The notes under the pieces were generated by a model. That model did no database searches, had not been told where the DNA came from, and saw only the letters and a program-made list of their open reading frames with translations. Made by a program: the position numbers and the translations under genes. From assembly GCF_965363235.1 (NCBI RefSeq), contig NC_134840.1, positions 94,810,416 to 94,874,415 of the forward strand: a stretch of 64,000 nucleotides of DNA. The letters are read 5' to 3'. The stretch is from Mytilus galloprovincialis (Eukaryota; Mollusca; Bivalvia; Mytilida; Mytilidae). Shown here piece after piece: positions 18,371-28,365 of this stretch (the first letter of the stretch is position 1; every line of letters starts with the position of its first letter).

Positions 18371-20412
18371 CTAATTTGTTCCGGAACATTCATGAAATAT
18401 GCGTTACTGGCAACAAAAAATCGATAATTTAAAATAGGTTGTTTACGTACAAATTACGAAGTAACTTAGGATTCAACTCCCTCTGACAAAGTAGCCTTTA
18501 TAGATGGATTTTGATATGTTTTAACTTATTTTTCTTGACTTTCAAATTTCAGTTTTCAGCGTTCCGTAGTTGCATTCTTTACTTAAAATTCAGGGTTTTA
18601 CATTGTACTGGTTTTTCGAGAGCAACATTGGTGTATGGCCAAAAATGGAAAAATTCATCATGCAGCTGACACTGTAGTTTGCTAAAAGTCGATTGTCGTA
18701 CGATAACTTAAAAAAAACTTCAAAATGCAAATACGGAACAATAATATCCCTTAATACAAAAAAATCCCTTTACTTTTATTTACTATTTAAAAACAGTGGT
18801 TGATCTAGGACCCATAATGGAGCTTCATGTACGTATATGATAACCAGTCCAAACGTTGTCTATAAGGGAGCAACCATTTAACTTTAAAAGTGGGGTGTTT
18901 TGTCGAAGCGCTAACTATTTTATTAAGTATATCGCTGATATATACTTTAATTTGAAAAGAATTTAATTTTCAAATTGCCGACACCTACAAATGGATAGAT
19001 GGGCGCTTAATGTAGTACAGCGGTAACTATTACATACATATGAATGCTGAAAATAATATTTATGGTATACGTTTATATATGATATGAATGGTTTCAACTT
19101 TTACAAAACCAGAGCTATAAGTTTGATATAAACGTTTAATTTATTTGGCCTTTTTAATTTTATTTAACTTTATTTGCCTTTTTAACTTGATTTGAATCGA
19201 GCGTCACTGATAAGTCTTTTGAGGACGAAACGCGCGTCTGGCGCAAAAACGGCAAAATTTATATCCCGGTATTCATTTATGATGAGTTTATGTAGATACC
19301 TTGTAGTAGTATCTTGGCTCCAATCTACTAATATTTGGTCTTAGTACTCTTAATTTGAGCGTAAATAAGATATATATCAAAAACCTCCACATTGTAGACT
19401 AGTACAACCTTAATTGGGACACCATGCATTCAGTATTCCTACCGTACCAAAAAAAATATTAACTAAAATCATTGGTACAAGGCAATATAATTATGATCGT
19501 CATACAACCGATAAAAATGAAAACTTAACGTTAAAAGTTACGACCGAAGCGCTTTTCTGGATCGACCTTCTTAGGGAACGCTCAAAGCTGAATATTAAGG
19601 GCCAACAACTTACAAAGAACAGATTAAATTACATATTCTTTAGCCAACATGATTGCAAAAAGTAAGAAGTCGTAGAGCAAAACAGAAAAATTTGAAATCA
19701 AAAGAGATAATACACCGTGTATTGAGCCTTTCTATTGCTTAGAGTTCAGTAGAAAATATATATACATGCTCAACCTAAACATACTATTTGACCTACTGCG
19801 AGTTGTTCAGTTTTTACTGTTACTCCTGTTTCTCCTAAAATATGGGTGCTAGAAAAAACAGCAAGTAAAATGGCCAATATCAGATCCGTACGTCTTGTTT
19901 TGAAATGAATTCTCTTCTTTTGAGAAATATTTATTTTGTCATCCAATTTTTCACCGCTTACAACTGTCTGTCTGTGGTTTTATTTCATACATTTTAAAAC
20001 TTTTAAGTATCAGTATGTTTTCAATTTATATTGTTTCGTTTCGCTTTTTTGCAGGTACCCCTCTTTTTGCCCCTTTTCTATTTTTAATATTTTAATCAAA
20101 AATTTATAAAAATCAAACTTTCAAAAAGTGAAATAATCAACATTGCACGTAAGGTTTAATATTCTAGAAGTTTGATCAAAATCCAAAACTATCAAATTTA
20201 AAAACAATGTTTAGAATTTTAATATTTAAATAATTTGGTTAAAATTTCAAAATTTCAAAACTTTTACACAATTTGAAATTTTGATATTTTAAACTTTGAT
20301 CAAAATTCCAAAAATCCAAAATTTCAAAACTTTTTAAAACTTTGAATTGATAAGTGTTACACGGACCCCATATACATCATCCGCCATTTTGAAAAATCCC
20401 GATATATTCAAT
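18371..20412. other. No gene seen; repeat fragment and low-complexity DNA
   Basis: About 19195-19275 is another GAGCGTCACTGAT repeat copy (TCGAGCGTCACTGATAAG then GACGAAACGCGCGTCTGGCG). The stretch 20085-20350 is low-complexity DNA built from AAATTTCAAAA and TTTTGATC words. The 83-codon open frame at 19414-19665 has no recognisable family. Confidence 0.5.
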
Positions 20413-20790
20413 TTTTGACAGAAATTGCCCAGAAATTAAACTGTTTCAAATAGTATTTTTCGCCAGATATATGTTTGAATATACTTAATCGATTTGCAAA
20501 GTTTTCCCTTACAGAAATGAAAAGTTTGCTGCAATATTGCAACAATATAGCGGCAATATTGCGGCAAACAAATTTGTTTGCAAGAAGTGTTTGCAAGAAA
20601 GTTGCAGGTTGTTGCAGCTACCTGCAACATTCTCGCAATGTTACTGCAACAAAAATATGTTTGCAAGAAAATTGCAGCAAGTTTGCTGCAATGTTGCAAG
20701 AAAGAATTTGTTTGCAAGAAAGTTGCAGGAACTCTTTCTTTTATTATTTAAGAAATAACTATTTGCAACAACTTTGCAAGAAAAGTTTTT
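20413..20790. repeat. GCAA-rich cryptic repeat block, left copy
   Basis: Interleaved words TTGCAAGAAA, GCAATATTGC and GTTGCTGCAA recur in both orientations from about 20519. The preceding 20413-20500 resembles 23829-23920 (TTTGACAGAA, AAATTAAACTGTT, ATATGTTTGAATAT, GATTTGCAAA in the same order). Long open frames on both strands here are products of this bias. Confidence 0.6.
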
Positions 20791-21449
20791 TCCATAATGT
20801 CTGAGACTGAGACATGATAGTCTGCACCAATTTTTGAAGCATTTCAAAATATCGTATATGCATTATTTGCTTTAAGGTTCAAATAATACACAACATATTG
20901 GTTAGTTGAACATTTGTTGATATTACTATTTATCTAAATTTGTTATCGTCATACTTTATTTTACTCAGAAATATCTGGATATTTGAATTATTCATTTTAA
21001 ATAAATCTACAAATAACAAATTGAATATGCTTATAAAGAATTCCTAAACTGTACATCACATTTATATGATAGTTTGTAAGGAAAGAATTTCAAGAATACT
21101 TTGGTATTTAAAATTTAATCTAAATAATTGAGTCATAATCATTTTTTGTTCTATATGTATAATTATTATGCCTTTTTGTCACTTTTTTGTGACATTTTTC
21201 TATGAACAATATTTTTAATTCTAATATTTTCCATCAAATGAATTTTAAGCCTCACCTGCAGATTGCATTTTGTTTAATTTCTAGTATCATTATTCTAAAA
21301 TTATTTATACACAAATTATCTTTATCATCTCAATAAGTAATATGAGCTGGTGATAGACATGTTATATGCCATCTGGTTTCCATTAATTTATCTCTGTGTA
21401 GTGGCAAAGACAGGAAGTACCATAAATTAATGTACACACATAGTTTGAG

Positions 21450-21493
21450 GCCAAATCAAGGACGTATAACTAACTATACGTCCTTGGCCAAAT
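21450..21493. mobile_element. 30-bp palindromic micro-insertion with 7-bp target duplication
   Basis: A 30-bp perfect hairpin (arms CAAGGACGTATA at 21457-21468 and TATACGTCCTTG at 21475-21486, loop 6 nt) is flanked by GCCAAAT at 21450-21456 and 21487-21493. Its ends CAAGGA / TCCTTG match those of the insertion at 40036-40067. Confidence 0.75.
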
Positions 21494-22788
21494 TAAGGAA
21501 AGAGCAATTCTTCTTTGTATATATTTCCATTATAACAAGATAAACAAATATATATATATATATAATTATTTTTTTTTTTAATTATAATATATAACAAATA
21601 TTCAAGATTTAGGCAATTGATATATATAATTAGGGGCAAATTTCAAAGGGATCACACTGTCATTATACCCTTAGCAACCTTGATCAACATATTCAAAATT
21701 TGAACTGGACATGAACATGCATATACAACAAAAAAAGATGTCTTCTATCAGGAACAAAGTAATATGAATTTTACAGTGGATTTAGATCCAAATGTTCCAA
21801 TTAATTCTATTGACACTGGATAGTGCACATAATAGCCTTCAGTTGACATGACTCTTGGATTTAGGAAGATTGGTGTTTACACATAATTTGGATAACATCT
21901 TTTGGTAAGTACAATGGAGTAGAATGTCCATCATTTTGAATAAGTGTATTCTCTAGCTTACAGTTCAAAAAAGTAATATTTAAAGAGTCATCTTAACTTA
22001 ATAGAGTTGACAAAAGTATCAGACAATAGATTTATGCACATGAATACTATTGAAATTTTGTAAGACAGGAGATATTTTTTTAAATCTTTTTAAGTTTATA
22101 TGTTTTAGAAAGTACATTACGTAAATTAAAACAAGAATTTAAATCTTCTAATAAAAGTAGTTTGGTATTAAATTAGAGATCTGTGATTTGACTGCCAATA
22201 AGACATCTATCAACAAATGACAACAATATATACTTCTTATATATACACAGCTAATCACAAAAATTAAAATTTTAAAGAATAGGCAAGACCAATTATGTTA
22301 TAAGTTCAATGAAAAAAAGATTCAAAAAAGCAATAACAACCTAGTACTGAGTGGCATGAGGTTAAATGTATTCTATAGTAAAACTGTATATATATATATT
22401 AATTGCTGATCAAGAAATTTAAAAAAACATGCAATTTCTAGAAGGACTAGTTTTACACTAGTAATTTTTGGGCCCTTTATAGCTTGTTGTTCAGTGTTGT
22501 CCAAGGATCCGTGTTGAAGGCAGTACATTGACCTTTAATGGTTTATTTTTATAAATTGTTATTTGGATGGATAGTTGTCTCATTGGCACTCACACCACAT
22601 CTTCCTATATCTATAGACCCTTTAAGTGAAACAAATGCTTGAAACAATTGCTCTGTAATCATCTCTTCAAAAAGAGTTATTTTCATTCTACAAGTCCAGA
22701 ATTTACAATATATAGTTGTAACTTATATCTTTATAATGTTTAGTTATTCTTTTTACATATGCTAAATTTTTCAACTTTCATTTTGCAG
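21494..22788. other. No gene seen; mussel repeat fragment
   Basis: A (TA)n run lies near 21551-21563. About 22560-22612 is a minus-strand fragment of the AAGATGTGGTATG family. No coding exon is supported. Confidence 0.45.
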
Positions 22789-22862
22789 AATTTGAAACCA
22801 GAAAATTCAACTTTAAGGACAGTGAGTACAGAGAAACGGAACTAAAAGATACACAGATGTAA
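22789..22862 (+). CDS. Candidate terminal coding exon, unknown gene
   Basis: TTTCATTTTGCAG is a good acceptor ending at 22788. The downstream frame reads FETRKFNFKDSEYRETELKD then TQM and a TAA stop at 22860-22862. The peptide is highly charged, like a cytoplasmic tail. An ATTAAA at about 22903-22908 could be the polyadenylation signal, giving a very short 3' UTR. No upstream exon is identified, so this remains a possibility rather than a gene call. An alternative is an internal 33-nt exon ending at the donor-like ACA|GTGAGT at 22821. Confidence 0.3.
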
Positions 22863-22964
22863 CACGACAACCTATAGAGGACAGAGGAATTTTTATTTTT
22901 ATTATTAAATAATATTTTCTTAAATGCTTAGTTTTTAATTCCTAATTTTTCACCTAAAAATTGT

Positions 22965-23220
22965 TGAAAGATTTGCTGCAATGTTGCTGCAATATTGCAA
23001 GAAATTAATTTTCCTGCAATATTGCAGCAACATTGCAGCTAATAAATTTGCCGCAATATTGCTGCAACAATCACAGCTACTGATTTTCCCGCAAACATTT
23101 GCCGCAATATTGCCGCAATTAGTTGCGGCAATGTTGCAGCAACTGTTTGCAAGAAAACTAATTTGCATACGAAAAATGAATATTTGCAGCAATATTGCCG
23201 CAAGTATTTGCAAGAAGCCT
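22965..23220. repeat. GCAA-rich cryptic repeat block, right copy
   Basis: It has the same word set as 20519-20790 (TGCAGCAACATTGC, TTTGCAAGAA, CCGCAATATTGC). It is not a tandem array, because the words are shuffled and inverted. A G run follows at 23278-23290. Confidence 0.6.
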
Positions 23221-24172
23221 TATTTTTCCATAAGGGTTATTTTTATTAACGGAATTTCTTTATTTGTTGTACACACGGGGGGGGGGGGGGTAACTTCGAT
23301 ATCTTTTTGGTAGGGGTGTGCCATTTGTGCCTCAAAAAACGTACCCATTTTAATATAAAATTCTCTGAAATTCAGTACCTATAGTTATATAAATATTAAA
23401 GAAAGAATGACCTATACTTATATACAATACTTAAAATATGACCCATGCTTATATAAGCACTAACTCATCATCACTCATAATTCATAAATATACCAGCTAC
23501 CCTTAAGTTTTTATATATGAATTGACATCGTTTGGTGCACATATATTTTATTGTTATATATACGCATGGATTGTTGGATTGGTGTGTAGATTATACCCCA
23601 AATCAATATACAGTTATCAAACGTAAATGCATTTTAATATAGGATGTCATTAAAAAGGAGGGTCATTTTTATATAAAATCTCGCAAAATTATGACCCATA
23701 TTTTTGGCACATCCCCGTATACCCAATAATAGGAAGTTACCCCCCGTGGTTGTACAAGTAGACGGTACATTAGCATTGAGGTAACGAAGAAATAACGAGA
23801 AAAAGTAAAGTTTTTACGATTCTCATTTGACAGAATTTAATAAAAAAAAAAAAAAAATTAAACTGTTAGGACCAACATTGTTTGATAGAAATATGTTTGA
23901 ATATCAAGGATTGATTTGCAAAAGTTAGAAAACGGGGTCAGGTTAATGAGAAAATTAAACTTTACAAAATGGCGGTTGGTATACGTTACAAAAGTCACGT
24001 GATGTCCGACTTAGTTGGAGATGAAGTTAAACCAAAAAGAATGCACTGTGTTGCTGTATTCATTGGTATCATGATTAAAACAGAAACTGAGCGACTTTCT
24101 TATACATGTATTAGATTGTGTAAAAGTTGTCTTTCTATGTTTTAATTATGATCGGAAATAACACCCAGCAAA
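23221..24172. other. No gene seen
   Basis: About 23829-23920 is the second copy of the direct repeat described at 20413-20500. The rest is AT-rich DNA without supportable features. Confidence 0.45.
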
Positions 24173-24181
24173 TATTACTTT

Positions 24182-25342
24182 GGCACTGGCTACGGTTACA
24201 TGGAAATGTAACAATAATAAAAATATTATTGTCACATTGAAGACTAATTGCCGGAATGCATTGTTGGATAAGGAACCGATTAATTACGAATGTAACAATA
24301 ATATCTGAGGCTACGGTTACATGGCGTTATTGTTACATGAAAAACAGCAATGTACGATGGAATATGTACTAATGATAATAAAAATTAAAGACATTAAAAT
24401 TTTATTTGATATGCAATGTATACAATAATAACATACAATTTCGTGATTTTTTTTTTTATTTACAATGACAGTTTCTACATATCCAGTAAGTGGTTTTTGG
24501 AGCATGTTCAAGTCCGACAAATTTTTGATGAAACAACTCCAAGCAATATTCGTATATAGGTATATGGGTTAAAAAAGGGAAAAAAATACCTTTGGTTTGG
24601 GTGAGCTCCATCCGTGATTTTGAAACGAAATTACGTCCTCCATGGACGAGATTGAGCGGATGGATACATCATCGTAACATATATACAGAAGTTCATAGTA
24701 TTTAAGTTCACAGTAAGCAAACTTTGCTTTTGATGTATCAATTTTTTTTTGTATATATGAAGTTGTAGGTTTGTGTCTTGATATTGTTTCAGTTTCGTTT
24801 CAAACGCATTCCAAGTTTTAATGTTTTCACCCAATACTAAATTGGTAATAGGAATCTCTCCGTCCATTGTTCAAAATATAATGACAGTTATAAAAGTAGC
24901 TGTGCAGTTAAATACTTAGAAGGGCACACTTTTCTCAGCCCGAGTTCTCAACAACAAACCATCATGAACTATATTTTTCGCCTACTTATCTGAAGTAGTA
25001 TATCTTTCAGAACATCAAAACCATTAATACGTAAAACTATTTAAACACCATTTGTTGAATAATGATATTTATTATTTATCATTATAACAAGTATTATTTA
25101 GTACATATGAAAGAATTAAGCAACAAAACTATAGAAGATTTAAGTTTAATAAATCTAGCGTACATTGCTGTTTTTCATGTACTAACAATAACGCAATTGT
25201 AAATGTAGCCTCAATAATTATTGTTACATTGATTTCGTAATTAATCAGTTCCTTACCCAACTTTGCATTCCGGCAATTAGTCTCCAATGTAACAATAATA
25301 TTTTTATTATTGTTACATTTCCATGTAACCGTAGCCAGTGCC
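24182..25342. mobile_element. Mutator-like DNA transposon, non-autonomous
   Basis: The element is 1161 bp with long inverted ends: about 180 bp, 24182-24359 against 25160-25342, starting GGCACTGGCTACGGTTACAT. It is flanked by the 9-bp direct repeat TATTACTTT (24173-24181 and 25343-25351). Long terminal inverted repeats with a 9-bp duplication are typical of the Mutator (MULE) superfamily. The inverted ends contain internal repeats of GGCTACGGTTACATGG and of TGTAACAATAAT. A coding remnant lies on the minus strand at 24610-24867. Confidence 0.85.
24610..24867 (-). pseudogene. Possible FAR1/ZSWIM-type transposase N-terminus remnant
   Basis: The minus-strand frame starts MDGEIPITNLVLGENIKTWN and continues FETKLKQYQDTN. 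A one-base slip in the A run (T run 24742-24750 on the plus strand) moves the downstream protein-like frame. After the slip it reads AYCELKYYELLYICYDD and then SSMEDVISFQNHGW. A segment of the type F..FE..L..Y followed by LKYYEL is reminiscent of the N-terminal zinc-binding region of FAR1/ZSWIM-like proteins encoded by MULEs. This fits the MULE-type termini around it. The match is from memory of the family and is weak by itself. No transposase core is present. Confidence 0.4.
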
Positions 25343-25384
25343 TATTACTTTTGTATATTATATTGAGGGTTTGGATGGGGTTAA

Positions 25385-25560
25385 ATGATTAAAGAATAAT
25401 GCCCTTAAAAAATGAAGATTAGAGAATAACAGGCAAAAAAATTAAAAAATTAGAGAATAACAGGCAAAAAAAATGAAGAGTAGAGAAAAAGGGGTTAATT
25501 TTTTGAAGATTAGAGGAAAAAAGGGGTGAAAATTAAATGTTTACAGAATAACAGACAACC
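25385..25560 (+). repeat. Irregular tandem repeat AGATTAGAGAATAACAGGC
   Basis: Units of about 30-36 bp containing GATTAGAGAATAACAGGCAA recur four to five times with drift, then pass into a C-rich stretch. No coding role is seen. Confidence 0.6.
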
Positions 25561-26120
25561 CCCTCCCCCACAAATCCAGACCCTCTTATATGGCCCCGAG
25601 AACACAGTTATTTCGTAGTGCATTTATTTTAGAAAATGCAAATTTAAAAAAATGCACCTGTTCTATCTCAAAAGAAATTTTACAGTGTAGTGTACTACTA
25701 TTGGGACAAACAATATAAAAATTATAGAAAAGTCTACCAGAACTAACTCAAAATATGGACAATGTTATGTTAAGGGGGTCTTAAATTCAGTTTTAGAGCT
25801 TCAGACATGTATACTATTTTTTTACCTTTTTTCACTGGACTGCTACTTAACATAAAGATTCAGCAAGTAATTTCATCCCCTTTTTTATTATTTCATGCAT
25901 AAAATATTAAGAAAAAAATTGTTAAAGTGTATTTAAGAAATTTGGAAAGTTATACACTGTTTACACTAGGGACTATATTCGTCCTCGGACCATATGCCCA
26001 TCTCGTAAAAGTTTTGACGAAAAGAAAACACGTGTAATATCCATTTTTGTCAACTCCTTTACACCAGCATGTGTAATTATCAATGTGCAAAAATAGAATA
26101 AAAACATGTTTATAAAAATT

Positions 26121-26300
26121 AGAAGATGTGGTATGATGGTTAGTGAGACAACTCTCCACAAGAGACCAATTTTACATAGAACTTTACAACTATATAGGTC
26201 ACCGTACAGCCTTCAATAATGAACAAAACCCATACCGCTATAGTGTGAATATCAAAAAGAGAGAAAATAAGTGTGTTTGACGTTTGAGTCCGTAAAAAGG
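26121..26300 (+). repeat. Mussel AAGATGTGGTATG repeat copy
   Basis: AGAAGATGTGGTATGATGG... ACAACTCTCCACAAGAGACC ... GCCTTCAATAATGAACAAAA matches the best copy at 54954-55150. Other copies are at 28295-28365, 32655-32765, 32863-32970, 35558-35830 and 38250-38650. Confidence 0.75.
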
Positions 26301-26530
26301 CAAACCACCATTTAACTGTTTCAATGGCGGAACAATGAAGACAAATGTACTAATTCTTATATGAAATTGTATTGTCTTTATTCGCATGATTTGTTCTCTC
26401 TCTCTCTCTTTCTGACAACATTGACAATCTCTTTTGCTTTCTCGCTAAGATATTTTTTATTCTTTTCTCAGATAAAAACATGAGGCGTCAAGGTATAAAT
26501 ATATATGCAATGCCCTAAAATTGTCATGGC

Positions 26531-26964
26531 TTAGTGTACATGATAAATACCGGTTATTCGGGCATCTGACAACCAGAATATACCCGGACTATTGTTACTA
26601 AGTTGAACTTTCACTTTATTTTCTCCATGAACACATATATGTTTTGGAATAGTGAAAGATTGTTCTCTAAATGCCATATCATTGCTTAATCCTGCAAAGT
26701 CTGTCACTACAGGAATGTTGTTTACAAGTATATCAATAAGACCATGATAATGTTGCCCTGTGCAACCGTTGAGTCCTAAATGTATTTCTTGTAAAAAGTC
26801 CAAATCTATGATGCTAAATATAATGTCCACGCTACTTCTCATTGGATAGTGTAGGAGTTTATATGGCATTCCAGGTCTGTACTGGTCTGTGGTCTCTGTA
26901 CACTGGAAACATACATTGTCGTATGATTGGTTAAAGTCTAGAAATATACAGGAACTTTGTATAC
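26531..26964 (-). CDS. Unknown secreted-type protein, last coding exon
   Basis: This minus-strand exon has an acceptor TTTTGTAG immediately upstream of 26964 and a TAA stop at 26531-26533. The frame runs IQSSCIFLDFNQSYDNVCFQ, CTETTDQYRPGMPYKLLHYP, then HLGLNGCTGQHYHGLIDILV and IPKHICVHGENKVKVQLSNN to GIYHVH. Alternating hydrophobic strands, several cysteines and one NQS glycosylation site suggest an extracellular beta-sandwich-like domain. I do not recognise the family. The acceptor is in phase 1 and pairs with the donor of the exon at 27779-27885. The ATG at 26869 is internal, not the start. Confidence 0.65.
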
Positions 26965-27778
26965 CTACAAAATATTATTTGAAAAAATTTAAGTTGTACA
27001 TTTTTGTAATTAGATAGATTGATTGATTGATTGTTGGTTGTTTAACATTCTTTTTTTTTCTAATTTTGTTATTGTTCTAACGTTAAGATAAAATGCACAT
27101 ATAAGCCCACCTTGCGATTTTATTAACTTCACTACTTTTACAACTAATTAGATACTTTTCAATTCATTCCTGCATGTTTCTAGTTGATGGATATATGTTA
27201 TTTCTCTTTTAATGTGATTTAAATAAAATGTATGTATGTCCTCGAGAATATCTGTGTGTATTTGTTGGTGTTCTTTGTCGTTTTCGAAACAGTACGAACT
27301 TCACCCCCCCCCCCCTCTCTAAAATAAAAACTAAAAAAAACATCATTTTCTCACATTGTTCATTTTTATAAGTATAGAACAGACATTAACTTCGTAGTTC
27401 AGTGACGATTTTATGCAATCGTAAATTGGAAAATCTTCAGATCAAGAAGACAGACTCCTGACTGACAGCAAGCATGAAATATTTGCCACTGGAGGTTCAG
27501 CAACCAACAATCAATCAGACTAGTGTAGTTGACCATAGAACGTATGTGTGCTTAAAATGGCAAAAATAAGAGCCTTTTTGGAATTGCTTAGAGTTGCAGT
27601 TAATAGATGTTAGAGTTTTAGTCAGAAAATAGTGGCTGTCAAGATAAAAATAACATTAAGCAAATACTAGTGCAACAAAAGCATTTTTTTTAAATGTATT
27701 ACATATAAAAGATATTTTAAGTAAACTAATAATAAATTAACAAACACAATAAAAGATGAAAATGCTATTTACACTTAC

Positions 27779-27885
27779 TGAGGCACAGTGAGTCGTACGT
27801 TCGTCGATATTTAGTTGAAGACGGATCATGTCTCTGTTCGTTGAAACTCCTTTTACGCGAATTAGTTTCAATTTCTGTGAATTCC
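27779..27885 (-). CDS. Unknown secreted-type protein, penultimate exon
   Basis: A strong acceptor TTTTCTTTTCAG sits upstream of 27885 and a strong donor CTCA|GTAAGT follows 27779. Two frames are open. Only the frame reading EFTEIETNSRKRSFNEQRHD then YRRTYDSLCL ends in phase 1 and joins in frame to the last exon, recreating a serine codon (A + GT). The other open frame, which includes an ATG at 27979, ends in phase 0 and does not fit. The 5' exons were not found between here and about 29.5 kb. Confidence 0.6.
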
Positions 27886-28129
27886 CTGAAAAGAAAATAG
27901 AAGATGCCGTTGTTAATTTATAATTCAACGTGTAACGCTGCTGAAACTGTTCAGAACCCAAACAATCCATACGTTTCATAATAAAACCTTGAACTCAAAT
28001 ATTATTTGGAGAGGTTTAAGCCCTCCGATTGGTGTCAGAACCAGTCCATACCCCAACTAATAAGTAACCAATATATTTCAATTTGTAGGTCCGACAACTT
28101 TAGTACAAAAACTATGGTTGACGTACGTT

Positions 28130-28250
28130 CCTAACGGAATAAATAGTTGGAATATTTGTTCCAACAGGAATAGGTATTATGACATTGTTTATAACAAAGT
28201 TTCTAGTGGAACTTCTATTAGGTGAACAAATATATACGTTGACAACATGC
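28130..28250 (+). repeat. Dispersed repeat shared with 32110-32240
   Basis: Both places carry TTGTTCCAAC, then GTATTATG, then TTTATAACAAAGTTTC, then GGAACTTCT and TGACAACA in the same order with moderate divergence. I cannot name the family. Confidence 0.55.
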
Positions 28251-28365
28251 GGGCAGGTCTTTTTGAATAATTAGAAAAAAATACATATAATAAAAGAAGA
28301 TGTGGTATGATTGCCAATGAGCCAACTCTACACAAGCGACCAAATACATGCATGATATATATATA

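Noticed and set aside
19414-19665. 83-codon ORF as a gene
   Set aside because: No splice context, family motif or composition distinct from surroundings, so I could not support it.
20408-20847. Five overlapping ORFs on both strands rich in CNIAA and LQQ
   Set aside because: They are products of the GCAA-rich shuffled-word repeat. Both strands are open because the words lack stop codons.
22950-23313. ORFs on both strands in the second GCAA block
   Set aside because: Same cause as at 20.4-20.8 kb.
27886-27979. ATG at 27979 as start of the minus-strand gene
   Set aside because: It lies upstream of a strong acceptor in intronic sequence, and its frame ends in the wrong phase for the next exon.
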